Source: WS-2 sp036507005 | GTDB lineage: Bacteria > Eisenbacteria > RBG-16-71-46 | Assembly: GCA_036507005.1 (NCBI GenBank) | Contig: DASXQT010000034.1 | Coordinates: forward strand, 1-22,282 | Direction: 5' to 3' | DNA: 22,282 bases | Part shown: positions 1 to 10,879 of the stretch, piece after piece | Position numbering within the stretch: the first letter of the stretch is position 1 | Layout: each line of letters begins with the position of its first letter | Position numbers and translations under genes: made by a program | Notes under the pieces: generated by a model | Database searches by the model: none | What the model saw: only the letters and a program-made list of their open reading frames with translations | Told to the model about the DNA's origin: nothing

Positions 1-2
1 CC

Positions 3-404
3 AACCTCACGGCGACGAGCGTGGCGGGCCAAGGATTGAAGGACGAGGTCGAGCTGGCGGCCGACCTGTCGGTGCGCTATTACCTCACCCCTCCCCACAC
101 CTTCATGGGGGTCTATCCGCTCGGCGGCTTCCGCTTCGGGACGCTGTTCTGGTCCTACCGCAAGCCGGTCAACGTGATCGCGGACGGCGGCCCCAAGACC
201 ATCGAGGACGACTACCTCAACTACTTCGGGTTCTACGGCGGGCTCGGCGTCTCGCTGATCCAGGCCCGGCACTTCTCGACCGGGTTGAACCTCACGGGCG
301 GCTTCCGAACGTACGAAGACAACACCTTCGAGGGCTTCCGCAACACGCTCTTTCCCACCACCGGATACACGCAGGTCTCGTTCGAGGCCATCTACCGGTT
401 CTGA
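3..404 (+). CDS. C-terminal part of an outer-membrane beta-barrel-like protein (5' end outside window)
   Basis: The reading frame is open from the left edge and ends at TGA 402-404, so only about 133 C-terminal residues are seen. The sequence alternates polar and aromatic/aliphatic residues in short strands with Gly/Asn/Asp turns. It ends in a strand of the type SFEAIYRF with a terminal Phe. That terminal aromatic is the usual recognition signal for BAM-assembled outer-membrane barrels, so an outer-membrane location is inferred. A GTG at position 21 lies inside the open frame and is probably not the real start. The stop is only 3 bases from the stop of the convergent rtcB gene. No specific function can be assigned; a porin-like or DUF-type barrel is possible. 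Confidence 0.6.
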   Translation, partial: NLTATSVAGQGLKDEVELAADLSVRYYLTPPHTFMGVYPLGGFRFGTLFWSYRKPVNVIADGGPKTIEDDYLNYFGFYGGLGVSLIQARHFSTGLNLTGGFRTYEDNTFEGFRNTLFPTTGYTQVSFEAIYRF

Positions 405-407
405 GCG

Positions 408-1859
408 TCAGCCTTTCACCACCGCGAACGGCCTGAGCTTCGCCACCCGGCGCGAGAGCCCCGCCCCCTCGCACACCCTCACCACCTGGGCCGCGTCCTT
501 GTAGGCCTCGCTGGTCTCCTCGCGCAGGGTGTCGCGGCCCTGGTAGCGCACCACCACGCCGATCTGCTTCAGCTCCTCGACCAGGTCGCGCCCGCGCGTC
601 TCGCGCACCGCCTGGGTGCGGCTCATCTGCCGGCCGGCGCCGTGGCAGGTGGAGCCGAACGCGTGCTTCATCGAGCCTGGACTGCCGAGCAGCACGAACG
701 AGTAGCGGCCCATGTCGCCCGGCACCAGCACCGGCTGGCCGAGCGCGCGGTAGACCGCGGGCACGTCGGCGTGCCCGGGCGGGAACGCGCGCGTCGCGCC
801 CTTGCGGTGCACCAGGCAGCGCACGCGCCCCGCGCCGGTCTCGTGCGACTCGAACTTGGCGATGTTGTGCGCCACGTCGTAGACCAGCGCGAGACCGAGC
901 GACTCGGCGCTCTTCTTCAGCACGCTCTCGAACGCTCGCCGCACCCCGTGGGCGATGCACTGGCGGTTGGCCCACGCGAAGTTGGCGGCGGCGCGCATCG
1001 CGCCCAGGTAGCGCTCGCCCTCGGGCGAGCCGAGCGGGGCGCACGCGAGCTGGCGGTCGGGGAGCACGATCCCCCAGGCCCCGAGCTTGCGCGACACCTC
1101 GCGCACGTGATCGGTGCACACCTGGTGCCCGAGGCCGCGCGATCCGCAGTGGATCATCACCGTGACGGTGCCGGCGTCGAGCCCTAAGGCGGAGGCCGCG
1201 CGCTCGTCGTAGACCTCGGTGACCTCCTGCACCTCGAGGAAGTGGTTGCCCGAGCCGAGCGTTCCGAGCTGGTCGCGGCCGCGGCCCTTCGCCCCGTCGC
1301 TCACCGCGCCGGGCGCGGCGCCCTCGAGCACGCCGCCCTCTTCGCAGCGCTCGAGGTCGCTCGCCCACCCCATGCCGCGCCGGACCGCCCAGCCCGCGCC
1401 CTCGCGCAGCACGCGCTCGAGCTCGCCGCCCGCGAGCCGCACGGCGCCCGAGGAGCCGACACCGCACGGCACCTCGCGGTAGAGCGCGTCGGCCAGCGGC
1501 TCCACGCGCGGGGCGAGGTCGGCGCGGGTGAGCCGGCTCGTCATCAGCCGCACGCCGCAGCCGATGTCGTAGCCCACCGCCCCGGGCGAGACCACGCCCT
1601 CCTCGGGGTGGGTCGCGACCACGCCGCCGACCGGGAGCCCGTAGCCCCAGTGGGCGTCGGGCATCGCGATCGACGCTTCGAGGATGCCGGGCAGATGGGC
1701 GGCGTTGCGGACCTGGTCGGGCGTGCGGTCGGAGAGCATCTTGTCGAGCAGCGGCCGGTCCGCGATCAGCACGCCGGGAACGCGCATGCCGCCCTCCTTC
1801 GGCAGCATCCAGCGGAACTCGTCGAGCTGCACCACGCCCGCATGCGTGACCGCGCTCAT
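408..1859 (-). CDS. rtcB: RNA-splicing ligase RtcB
   Basis: GTP-dependent RNA ligase that joins 2',3'-cyclic phosphate or 3'-phosphate ends to 5'-OH ends, acting in RNA repair or tRNA splicing. The 483-residue product is full length for the family. It has DAHWGYGLPVGGV near residue 68, then GYDIGCGVRL with the metal-binding Cys at 101. GSGNHF has His206, HCGSRGLGH has His237 and DVAHNIAKFE has His331. STCHGAGR has His406, which by family alignment is the residue that becomes guanylylated. The ATG at 1859 was chosen because the conserved N-terminus begins soon after it. A TTG 12 codons upstream is possible but adds only non-conserved residues. No clear Shine-Dalgarno is visible. It lies 64 bases after uvrA on the same strand and is probably co-transcribed. 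No archease gene is adjacent, although one often accompanies rtcB. Confidence 0.95.
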   Translation of the reverse strand: MSAVTHAGVVQLDEFRWMLPKEGGMRVPGVLIADRPLLDKMLSDRTPDQVRNAAHLPGILEASIAMPDAHWGYGLPVGGVVATHPEEGVVSPGAVGYDIGCGVRLMTSRLTRADLAPRVEPLADALYREVPCGVGSSGAVRLAGGELERVLREGAGWAVRRGMGWASDLERCEEGGVLEGAAPGAVSDGAKGRGRDQLGTLGSGNHFLEVQEVTEVYDERAASALGLDAGTVTVMIHCGSRGLGHQVCTDHVREVSRKLGAWGIVLPDRQLACAPLGSPEGERYLGAMRAAANFAWANRQCIAHGVRRAFESVLKKSAESLGLALVYDVAHNIAKFESHETGAGRVRCLVHRKGATRAFPPGHADVPAVYRALGQPVLVPGDMGRYSFVLLGSPGSMKHAFGSTCHGAGRQMSRTQAVRETRGRDLVEELKQIGVVVRYQGRDTLREETSEAYKDAAQVVRVCEGAGLSRRVAKLRPFAVVKG

Positions 1860-1923
1860 GACGGCGAGTGTGCGCGCGCCCGGCGCGCGATTCAAGGTCC
1901 GCGCACGCCGCCGCGCGCGGCGC

Positions 1924-4743
<2,820 letters not shown>

Positions 4744-4750
4744 GGAGGCC

Positions 4751-4890
4751 CTCGCTGCGGCGCGCCAATGTAGCACGAGCGGGGGGGGCCGCTTGATGCC
4801 GGGGGCTGCTTCGCGACGCCCTCGCGGCGCGGCAATGTGGCACGCGGCAGGGAGCGGCTTCATTCCGAGGTCCGCTTCGCGACGCTCTCG
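4751..4890. repeat. Degenerate ~70 bp direct tandem repeat upstream of uvrA
   Basis: Two diverged copies begin near 4751 and 4821. Each runs through a CTCGC-rich block, then CAATGTRGCAC, then a GC-rich block ending in GCTTCGCGACGCYCTCGCG. A third partial copy of the last block starts near 4873. The copies sit directly upstream of the inferred uvrA TTG start, so the first copy would be in the uvrA leader or promoter region. On the minus strand both copies carry the related GTGCTACATTGG and GTGCCACATTGC words, and the first contains a -10-like TACATT. No good -35 was found, so I do not call a promoter here. Confidence 0.65.
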
Positions 4891-4999
4891 CGGCGCGCGG
4901 AGGCGGGAGCCGCAGCGCGCTCGCGAGGAGCGAGGCGCAGCCAGGGATGGCGGAGCCGAGCGGGCGGCGCGAAGCGGACCTCGGAATGAAGCCGCTCCC
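4850..4999. repeat. Perfect 32 bp inverted repeat flanking an 86 bp GC-rich centre
   Basis: Bases 4850-4881 and 4968-4999 are exact reverse complements over 32 positions; the arm begins GGGAGCGGCTTCATTCCGAG. The 86 bp between them carries further short dyads such as CTCGCGAGGAGCGAG. Transcribed, this would fold into a long hairpin with a structured loop. The arms flank no coding sequence, so this is not an intact insertion sequence. A dispersed intergenic repeat of the MITE type is the most likely reading, but copy number cannot be seen from one window. Together with the adjacent hairpins it accounts for most of the 481 bases between uvrA and the small Lys-rich gene. Bases 5048-5162 hold nothing I recognise. 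Confidence 0.75.
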
Positions 5000-5021
5000 G
5001 GTCCACAGGCATACAAGCGAA

Positions 5022-5047
5022 CGGCCCGCTCGTCCGTGAGCGGGCCG
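5022..5047 (-). terminator. Candidate intrinsic terminator hairpin
   Basis: A perfect 10 bp GC-rich stem (5022-5031 with 5038-5047) encloses a 6-base loop. On the minus strand it is followed by TTCGCTTGTATG, a modest T-enriched tract; on the plus strand no T tract follows. It would end transcripts coming from the small Lys-rich gene before uvrA. The weak T run makes efficiency uncertain. Confidence 0.45.
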
Positions 5048-5162
5048 CCGCACCGAACTGGAGGTTAGACGGCCAGCCCTAGCGCGATGCCCCCAGCCCC
5101 AAAATGCGAGTCACGTGCCGGCGATCGCCCGCCACGATGGCGCGCGGGAATCGGCAGCAATC

Positions 5163-5195
5163 GGGGATTGGCCGGCGATCAGCCGACCAATCCCC
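5163..5195 (-). other. Hairpin downstream of the Lys-rich small gene
   Basis: GGGGATTGG at 5163-5171 pairs with CCAATCCCC at 5187-5195. After one mismatch, 3 more pairs (5173-5175 with 5183-5185) follow, leaving a 7-base loop. It lies 29 bases past the TAG of the small gene on the minus strand. No T tract follows, so it may protect an mRNA 3' end rather than terminate. The 13 bp GGGGATTGGCCGG of the left arm recurs at 5590-5602. Confidence 0.5.
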
Positions 5196-5224
5196 CTAGG
5201 ACGTGCCAGGTCCAGATCGTCTTC

Positions 5225-5290
5225 CTACTTCTTCTTCTTCGCAGCCTTCTTCTTCGTCCCCTTCTTCTTTCCACCCTTCTTCCTGGCCAT
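5225..5290 (-). CDS. Lys-rich 21-residue small protein
   Basis: ATG 5290-5288 to TAG 5227-5225 encodes 21 residues. It starts MARKKGG, continues in runs of three or four lysines separated by Gly-Thr and Ala-Ala, and ends in four lysines; 12 Lys plus 1 Arg make it extremely basic. The start is supported by AGGAGGTGAT upstream (5297-5306), the fullest match to the 16S rRNA 3' end seen in the window. A sigma-54-type promoter lies about 150 bases upstream. Every lysine codon is AAG, fitting the GC-rich genome. The composition resembles the tails of bacterial histone H1-like or AlgP-like nucleic-acid-binding proteins, but no family is recognised. It might bind DNA, RNA or membranes; this is inference. 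The alternative is a purine-rich triplet repeat or leader that is not a functional protein. Confidence 0.6.
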   Translation of the reverse strand: MARKKGGKKKGTKKKAAKKKK

Positions 5291-5296
5291 TGAGCA

Positions 5297-5306
5297 ATCA
5301 CCTCCT
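5297..5306 (-). promoter_or_regulatory. Near-perfect Shine-Dalgarno for the Lys-rich small gene
   Basis: On the minus strand AGGAGGTGAT matches ten consecutive bases of the consensus complement of the 16S 3' end. GGAGG ends 10 bases before the ATG at 5290. Most genes in this window have weaker sites, so this decides the call of the small gene. Confidence 0.7.
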
Positions 5307-5437
5307 CGTCCTGATCGAGCCCGATGCGGCGGATCGAACCGACTCCGCCTGGATCCTCGCGATGACCGCTCGCAGCGCGGCCCACTGGGCGCAGGCACGG
5401 AGCTCCCGAGCTCTCCATGACGCCTCGCTCACCGCTC

Positions 5438-5454
5438 AAGCACCCAGCGTGCCA
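5438..5454 (-). promoter_or_regulatory. Sigma-54 (RpoN) promoter, -24/-12 type
   Basis: The minus strand reads TGGCAC, five bases, GTGCT. This matches the RpoN consensus TGGCAC-N5-TTGCW at 10 of 11 fixed positions, with the invariant GG (5453-5452) and GC (5441-5440) at the right spacing. Transcription would start near 5428 and leave a leader of roughly 140 bases before the small Lys-rich gene. An NtrC-family activator of sigma-54 polymerase is encoded about 210 bases upstream on the same strand, a natural candidate regulator. The link is inferred. Confidence 0.6.
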
Positions 5455-5666
5455 CGATCGCGGCCGCAACCGGGCGATCACGCGTATCGAATTGTGGAAT
5501 TGGCAGTTGCGAATGAGAACGAGCGCGCGATCAACTCCGGGCGGCGCGCGATGGCGCCAGGAGCGGCGCTGCTAAGTGTCAATTTAGTTGGGGATTGGCC
5601 GGAAGCGGATCGGCATCTCGCTGCGATCACACCAACTACGAGCGCCTGTCCACTTCCTTGGGGGTG
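5455..5666. other. Intergenic region, less GC-rich, with short repeats and a possible mobile-element end
   Basis: No gene is supported here. The stretch around 5470-5520 is clearly less GC-rich than its surroundings and carries AATT-N4-AATT, a small dyad that could be an activator site upstream of the sigma-54 promoter. GTCAATTTAGTTGGGG begins at 5579 and the reverse complement of the far end (5672 back) reads GTCAAGTTTCATG, an imperfect inverted pair about 95 bases apart. TGTCCACTTCCTTGGGGGTG near 5647 resembles the terminal style of some insertion sequences. No transposase is present, so a remnant or solo end is only a possibility. GGGGATTGGCCGG at 5590 repeats part of the hairpin at 5163. 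Confidence 0.35.
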
Positions 5667-7061
<1,395 letters not shown>

Positions 7062-7068
7062 GCCCGGC

Positions 7069-8169
7069 TCATTCCTCGGCCCGGCCCGGGGGCTCGGCGG
7101 GCACCGGGAACGAGACCCGCATCGTGGCGCCGCCGCCGGGGTTGTTCTTGGCGGTGATCATCCCTCCCACCTCGCGCACGATCTGCACCGAAATCGGGAG
7201 CCCGAGCCCGGTGCCCATGGAGCGGGTGGTGAAGAAGGGATCGAAGATCTTCTCCATCAGCTCCTTCGGGATCCCGACGCCGGTGTCGCGGAAGGACACG
7301 TCCGCCATCGGGCGCCGCGCCCGGGAGCGGCGCACGCCGGTCGCGACGTGGAGCTCGCCGCCCTGCGGCATGGCCTGGATCGCGTTGAGGCACAGGTTCA
7401 GGAACACCTGCTGGACCAGGTCGGGGTCCGCGTACACCTGGGGCACGTCCTCGGCGTACTCGCGCACCAGCGCGACCTGGGCGTCGCCGAGCTGGAGGTC
7501 GAGGAGGGCGAGCGTCTTCTCCAGCACCACGTGCAGGTCGCAGGGCTGGGGGCGGGCCGCCGGCGGGCGCGCGAAGAGCAGGAGACCGTTGATGATCTGC
7601 TCGATGCGGTCGAGCTCCTTGATGACGTCGTCGAGGTCCTCGCGGCTCGGGTCGCGCGGCTTGAGCTTGGAGCCCACGAACTGCACCGTGGTGCGGATCC
7701 CGGTGAGCGGGTTGCGGATCTCGTGGGCGACGTAGGCCGAGAGCTCGCCCAGCGACACCAGCCGGTCGATGCGCTTCTGGAACTCGCCCTCCTCGGTCTC
7801 GGAGATGGCCTCGGCCAGCACCACCGAGCCCACCAGGCCGCCGTCCTCGCCGCGGATCGGGAGGGCCTCGGCCTTGAGCGTGAGCTGGCGTCCCTCGGCC
7901 TCGAAGCGGAAGTCGCGGGGCTCGCGCGAGGCGCCCTTGAGCCAGCGCGCGTCGGCGCCCGGGAACAGGCGCGAGCCCGCGGTGCCGATCAGGGCGCCGT
8001 CCTCGACGCCCAGCAGCTCCTCGATGCGGCGGTTCGCGTAGACCACCTTGCGCTCGCGGTCGAGCGCCACCACCGCCTGCTCCAGCGCATCGAGCGCCTG
8101 GGCCGTCCAGTCCAGCGGCCGGGGCGCGACCTCGGGCTCGGCCGGGCGACCGAGCGTCTCGCTTCGCAT
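7069..8169 (-). CDS. Soluble PAS-domain sensor histidine kinase (NtrB-like)
   Basis: Sensor partner of the NtrC-family regulator that follows. The 366-residue product has no membrane segment, so it senses a cytoplasmic signal. A PAS domain spans about residues 22-120. HisKA follows with AYVAHEIRNPLTG and phospho-accepting His149. The HATPase_c domain has the N box near Asn262, DTGVGI (295-300), FDPFFTT (309-315) and GTGLGL (319-324). Start ATG 8169 is well supported by GGAGGAGG six bases upstream. The first 20 residues are Pro/Glu-rich and not conserved. The ligand cannot be read from the sequence. The gene is divergent from ppiD with about 230 bases between them. Confidence 0.95.
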   Translation of the reverse strand: MRSETLGRPAEPEVAPRPLDWTAQALDALEQAVVALDRERKVVYANRRIEELLGVEDGALIGTAGSRLFPGADARWLKGASREPRDFRFEAEGRQLTLKAEALPIRGEDGGLVGSVVLAEAISETEEGEFQKRIDRLVSLGELSAYVAHEIRNPLTGIRTTVQFVGSKLKPRDPSREDLDDVIKELDRIEQIINGLLLFARPPAARPQPCDLHVVLEKTLALLDLQLGDAQVALVREYAEDVPQVYADPDLVQQVFLNLCLNAIQAMPQGGELHVATGVRRSRARRPMADVSFRDTGVGIPKELMEKIFDPFFTTRSMGTGLGLPISVQIVREVGGMITAKNNPGGGATMRVSFPVPAEPPGRAEE

Positions 8170-8209
8170 GCAGGGCCTCCTCCCCCGGCGCGCACCGGGC
8201 TCGCGCTAC

Positions 8210-8237
8210 GGTTAGCACACGCGCCGCGCGCCCGCAA
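8210..8237 (-). promoter_or_regulatory. Weak candidate sigma-70 promoter for the kinase-regulator operon
   Basis: On the minus strand TTGCGG (8237-8232), a 16-base spacer and CTAACC (8215-8210) lie about 40 bases before the kinase ATG. The -35 is fair and the -10 is poor, so this is a placement guess. Confidence 0.25.
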
Positions 8238-8315
8238 TGAAATGCGCGCGGCGGCGCGACGCCCGCCCGCCCGGCCGGAGGGCACCCGGGGCGGCGCCCG
8301 CGAGCGCGCCGTGAA

Positions 8316-8344
8316 TTGTGCCGCCGCGGCGGGGCTGCTAGACT
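8316..8344 (+). promoter_or_regulatory. Sigma-70-type promoter for the ppiD-like gene
   Basis: TTGTGC (8316-8321), a 17-base spacer and TAGACT (8339-8344) are followed about 57 bases later by the ATG at 8401. The -10 box with its CTAGACTCG context recurs before folB, which strengthens both calls. Confidence 0.6.
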
Positions 8345-8400
8345 CGCGCGTTCGTTCGGCTCACGATCGGTCACGACCCCACGGAACCCGGAGTCCCTGC

Positions 8401-10224
8401 ATGCTTCGCTTCCTGCGCGGCGCCACCCACCACACCAAGACCATCTGGTGGGTGCTGATCTTCATCACCATCAGCGGATTCGTCCTCGGCTTCGTGTTCC
8501 TGCTGGGCTCGGGGCTGGGCAGCGGCCGGGGCGGGCGCGGCACGAACTTCGCCGGGACCGTCAACGGCGAGCGCATCCTGTTCAGCGAGTACCAGGCCGC
8601 GCTCGCCAACCAGCGCGACGCCTACCGCCGCCAGTACAAGACCGAGCCCGCCGAGCGCGACGAGAAGATGATCGAGCTGCAGGCCTGGAGGAACCTGGTG
8701 ATCGAGAAGCTCCTCGGCCAGCAGGCGAAGGCGCTCGGGATCCGCCCGCGCGACCGCGAGGTCGTGCTCACGCTCAAGACCTCCCCTCCCGCCCAGCTCG
8801 TGAACCAGCCGGTGTTCCAGACCGACGGCAAGTTCGACCCGGCCAAGTACCAGCAGGCGCTCAACGATCCCAAGATCAACTGGGCGGGGTTCGAGGAGAT
8901 CGTGCGCCAGCAGCTCCCGGTGCGGAAGCTCCAGGAGCGCCTGCTCGCCGCGATCAAGCTCTCCGAGCCCGAGCTGCGCGAGGCGTTCCACGACCGCTAC
9001 GACCGCGCCACGGTCACGGTGGTCCAGGTCCCCGCCGCGCCCGATTCCGGGACCCCGGCGCCCGCCGAAGCCGACCTCGACCGCGCCTACCAGCGGTACC
9101 GCGGGCGCTTCGCGACCGACGAGCGCGTCCAGCTCGAGGTGCTGATCGTGCCCGAGCGCATCGGCGAGGAGGAGCAGCGCGTGGCCCGCGAGCTGGCGCA
9201 GAGCCTCGCCACCCGGGCGCGCGGCGGCGAGGACTTCGCGGCACTGTGCAAGGACTACTCCGAAGGTCCGAACGCCGAGCAGGGCGGCGTGGTCGACCGC
9301 TACTTCCAGCCCGGCGAGCTGGGGGGCGAGGCGGGCGCCAAGATCGCCGCGCTGAACGCCGGCGAGGTGAGCGACGCGTTCCTCGACGGCACCCGCTACA
9401 TGGTGGTCAAGCTGATGGACAAGAAGCAGGCCACGCCCGGGGCACCGCCCTCCCTCAAGATCGCGCAGATCGCGATCAAGGTGCGCCCCAACGAGAACAC
9501 GCTGCGCGACCAGGTGGAGGAGCTCAAGAAGCTGCGCGAGCGCGCCACGCGCATCGGCCTCGGCCGCGCCGCGGCCGAGCGCGGGCTCGCCACCGCCCGC
9601 ACCGAGTGGTACGACTACGACCGCTCGCCGCAGTCGCTGTTCGGAGTCCCGGAGGCCGGCGACTGGGGCCTCACCGCCCGGCCGAACGAGGTGAGCCCGG
9701 TGTTCGTCGGCCTCGACGAGCTGGCGGTCGCCCAGCTCGCGGCCCGGCGCGCGGCCGGGATTCCGCCGCGCGAGGAGATCACGGACGAGCTGCGCCAGTT
9801 CGCCCGGGCCGACCTGCGGGTCGAGCGCAGCAAGCCGGCCGCCGACGTGGTGGAGAAGGCGCTCGCCTCCGGGGGCACGCTGGAGCAGGCGGCGCGGGCC
9901 GCGGGGCTCACGGCGGCCAAGGTGGAGGGGCTCACGCGCGTGCGGCCCGACCCGCGGATCTCGGGCGCCCCCGAGATGGTGGGAGCGCTGTTCGCCGCGC
10001 CGGCCGGGAAGGTGCTGGGTCCGGTGCGCGGCCTGAACGGCTGGTACTTCGGCCGGCTCGATCAGCTCGTGCCGGCGGACAGCGCGTCGTTCACGGCGCT
10101 GAAGGGCCAGCTCAGCAACGAGATCCTCCAGCGGCGCCAGCAGAGCTTCCTGCTCGGCTACCTGGCCTCGGTGCGCGGCAAGGCCAAGGTCACCGACCTG
10201 AGACAGGGCCCCGCGGGCGACTGA
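8401..10224 (+). CDS. ppiD: Membrane-anchored SurA/PpiD-type peptidyl-prolyl isomerase
   Basis: Periplasmic folding factor for newly exported proteins, anchored to the inner membrane. The 607-residue protein has a short basic N-terminus and one transmembrane helix at about residues 15-37, followed by a Gly-rich linker. A SurA_N-like region starts near 50 (FAGTVNGERILFSEYQ). A parvulin (PPIC) rotamase domain lies at about 241-342 with QLEVLIVP, DFAALCKDYSEGPNAEQGG and KLMDK. A second, more degraded parvulin-like segment may occupy about 350-560, as in E. coli PpiD. ATG 8401 has GGAG eight bases upstream, and the membrane helix directly follows it. The frame is open further upstream but without family sequence. 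It converges on tatA with 21 bases between stops and no clear terminator. Confidence 0.85.
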   Translation: MLRFLRGATHHTKTIWWVLIFITISGFVLGFVFLLGSGLGSGRGGRGTNFAGTVNGERILFSEYQAALANQRDAYRRQYKTEPAERDEKMIELQAWRNLVIEKLLGQQAKALGIRPRDREVVLTLKTSPPAQLVNQPVFQTDGKFDPAKYQQALNDPKINWAGFEEIVRQQLPVRKLQERLLAAIKLSEPELREAFHDRYDRATVTVVQVPAAPDSGTPAPAEADLDRAYQRYRGRFATDERVQLEVLIVPERIGEEEQRVARELAQSLATRARGGEDFAALCKDYSEGPNAEQGGVVDRYFQPGELGGEAGAKIAALNAGEVSDAFLDGTRYMVVKLMDKKQATPGAPPSLKIAQIAIKVRPNENTLRDQVEELKKLRERATRIGLGRAAAERGLATARTEWYDYDRSPQSLFGVPEAGDWGLTARPNEVSPVFVGLDELAVAQLAARRAAGIPPREEITDELRQFARADLRVERSKPAADVVEKALASGGTLEQAARAAGLTAAKVEGLTRVRPDPRISGAPEMVGALFAAPAGKVLGPVRGLNGWYFGRLDQLVPADSASFTALKGQLSNEILQRRQQSFLLGYLASVRGKAKVTDLRQGPAGD

Positions 10225-10245
10225 GCCCGGCCGGGGCGGGCGCGG

Positions 10246-10443
10246 CTACTGCGCCGCCTTGTCGCCGGACTTGTCCTTCGGCTCCTCGCGGTTCAGCTCC
10301 TCCCCGATCTCGCGCTGCGCCTTGCGGAACTCCCGCATGGCCTGGCCGATGCTGCGCGCCATCTTCGGGATCTGACTGGGCCCGAAGATCAGCAGGATCG
10401 CGAGAAACAGAACCCCGAGCTCCGCACCACCGAGTCCGAACAC
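10246..10443 (-). CDS. tatA: Sec-independent protein translocase subunit TatA
   Basis: Pore-forming subunit of the twin-arginine export system in the inner membrane. The 65-residue protein has an N-terminal transmembrane helix (about residues 6-19, ELGVLFLAILLIF). The conserved hinge FGPSQIPKMARSIGQ follows, then an amphipathic helix and a charged Lys/Asp/Glu tail. This length and layout fit TatA/TatE better than TatB. GTG 10443 is preceded by GGAGG five bases upstream, overlapping the end of the preceding gene's stop region. It is the last gene of the folB-tatA run. No tatB or tatC is nearby. Confidence 0.9.
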   Translation of the reverse strand: MFGLGGAELGVLFLAILLIFGPSQIPKMARSIGQAMREFRKAQREIGEELNREEPKDKSGDKAAQ

Positions 10444-10453
10444 ATTTTCCTCC

Positions 10454-10879
10454 TCAGGGACCGAGGCGGAGCCGGCTGCGATCGCTCCCGATCACCACCG
10501 TGACCTCCGCCAGGTCCGAGTCCCAGGCCTGCCGGATCACCGGCGGCCTGCCCAGGTAACGCGCCACGACGCGGGCCGCCGCCGGGTCGTCCCGGCGCGC
10601 CACCACCATCGTGGCGAAGTAGTCGAAGCGGTCGGCGTTCCTCACCTCCACGACGTGGAACCCGCCCTCCTTGAGATAGGAGGCCACGCGGGACGCCACG
10701 CCGCCCTCTCCGGAGCCGTTCAGAACCTGCACCCGGATCACGCGCCCGAGCGCCCCGTGCGTACGGAGGGCGCCCGGCGGCCGGAGGCGAGCGTAGCCCC
10801 ACGAGAGCAGAAGCGCCAGCGCCAGCGTGGCGAGCAGGCCGATCGCGATGCGCCGCGTGACCTCAGCCGCGCCGCCCAC
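10454..10879 (-). CDS. Membrane-anchored LytR C-terminal domain protein
   Basis: Small envelope protein of 141 residues. An N-terminal membrane anchor at about 9-27 (IAIGLLATLALALLLSWGY) is followed by a LytR_C-type domain at about 47-137. The domain carries VQVLNGSGEGGVASRVASYLKEGGF and a DFDYFAT-like segment, then an ending IGSD typical of the family. In LytR-CpsA-Psr proteins this domain accompanies a catalytic LCP domain, which is absent here, so the molecular role is unknown. Start GTG 10879 overlaps the end of the upstream HIT gene by 17 bases, with GGGAGGG just before it. It is probably translated from the same mRNA as tatA, 10 bases downstream. Confidence 0.8.
   Translation of the reverse strand: MGGAAEVTRRIAIGLLATLALALLLSWGYARLRPPGALRTHGALGRVIRVQVLNGSGEGGVASRVASYLKEGGFHVVEVRNADRFDYFATMVVARRDDPAAARVVARYLGRPPVIRQAWDSDLAEVTVVIGSDRSRLRLGP

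Noticed and set aside
4744..5016. N-terminal extension of uvrA by about 90 residues
   Set aside because: The extension translates the tandem and inverted repeats and is unlike any UvrA start. TTG at 4743 gives the standard length and has a ribosome site.
5225..5290. Reading the CTTCTT tract only as a microsatellite
   Set aside because: Interruptions (Gly-Thr, Ala-Ala, Gly-Gly codons), a proper ATG and TAG, and the strong ribosome site favour a gene, though the repeat explanation is kept as the alternative.
5179..5481. A 100-codon minus-strand frame spanning the Lys-rich gene in another phase
   Set aside because: It has no motif, its start lacks a ribosome site, and it would overlap the sigma-54 promoter. 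The 21-codon frame has better signals.
5475..5510. Second sigma-54-like site on the plus strand (TGG then TTGC)
   Set aside because: The spacing between GG and GC is 11 rather than 10 bases, and no plus-strand gene follows.
5558..5590. TTGACA -35 box on the minus strand near 5580
   Set aside because: Seventeen bases further the sequence is GC-only (TGGCGC), so there is no -10.
10225..10245. Bidirectional terminator between ppiD-like gene and tatA
   Set aside because: Only a 4 bp GCCC/GGGC pairing is present, with no T tract.
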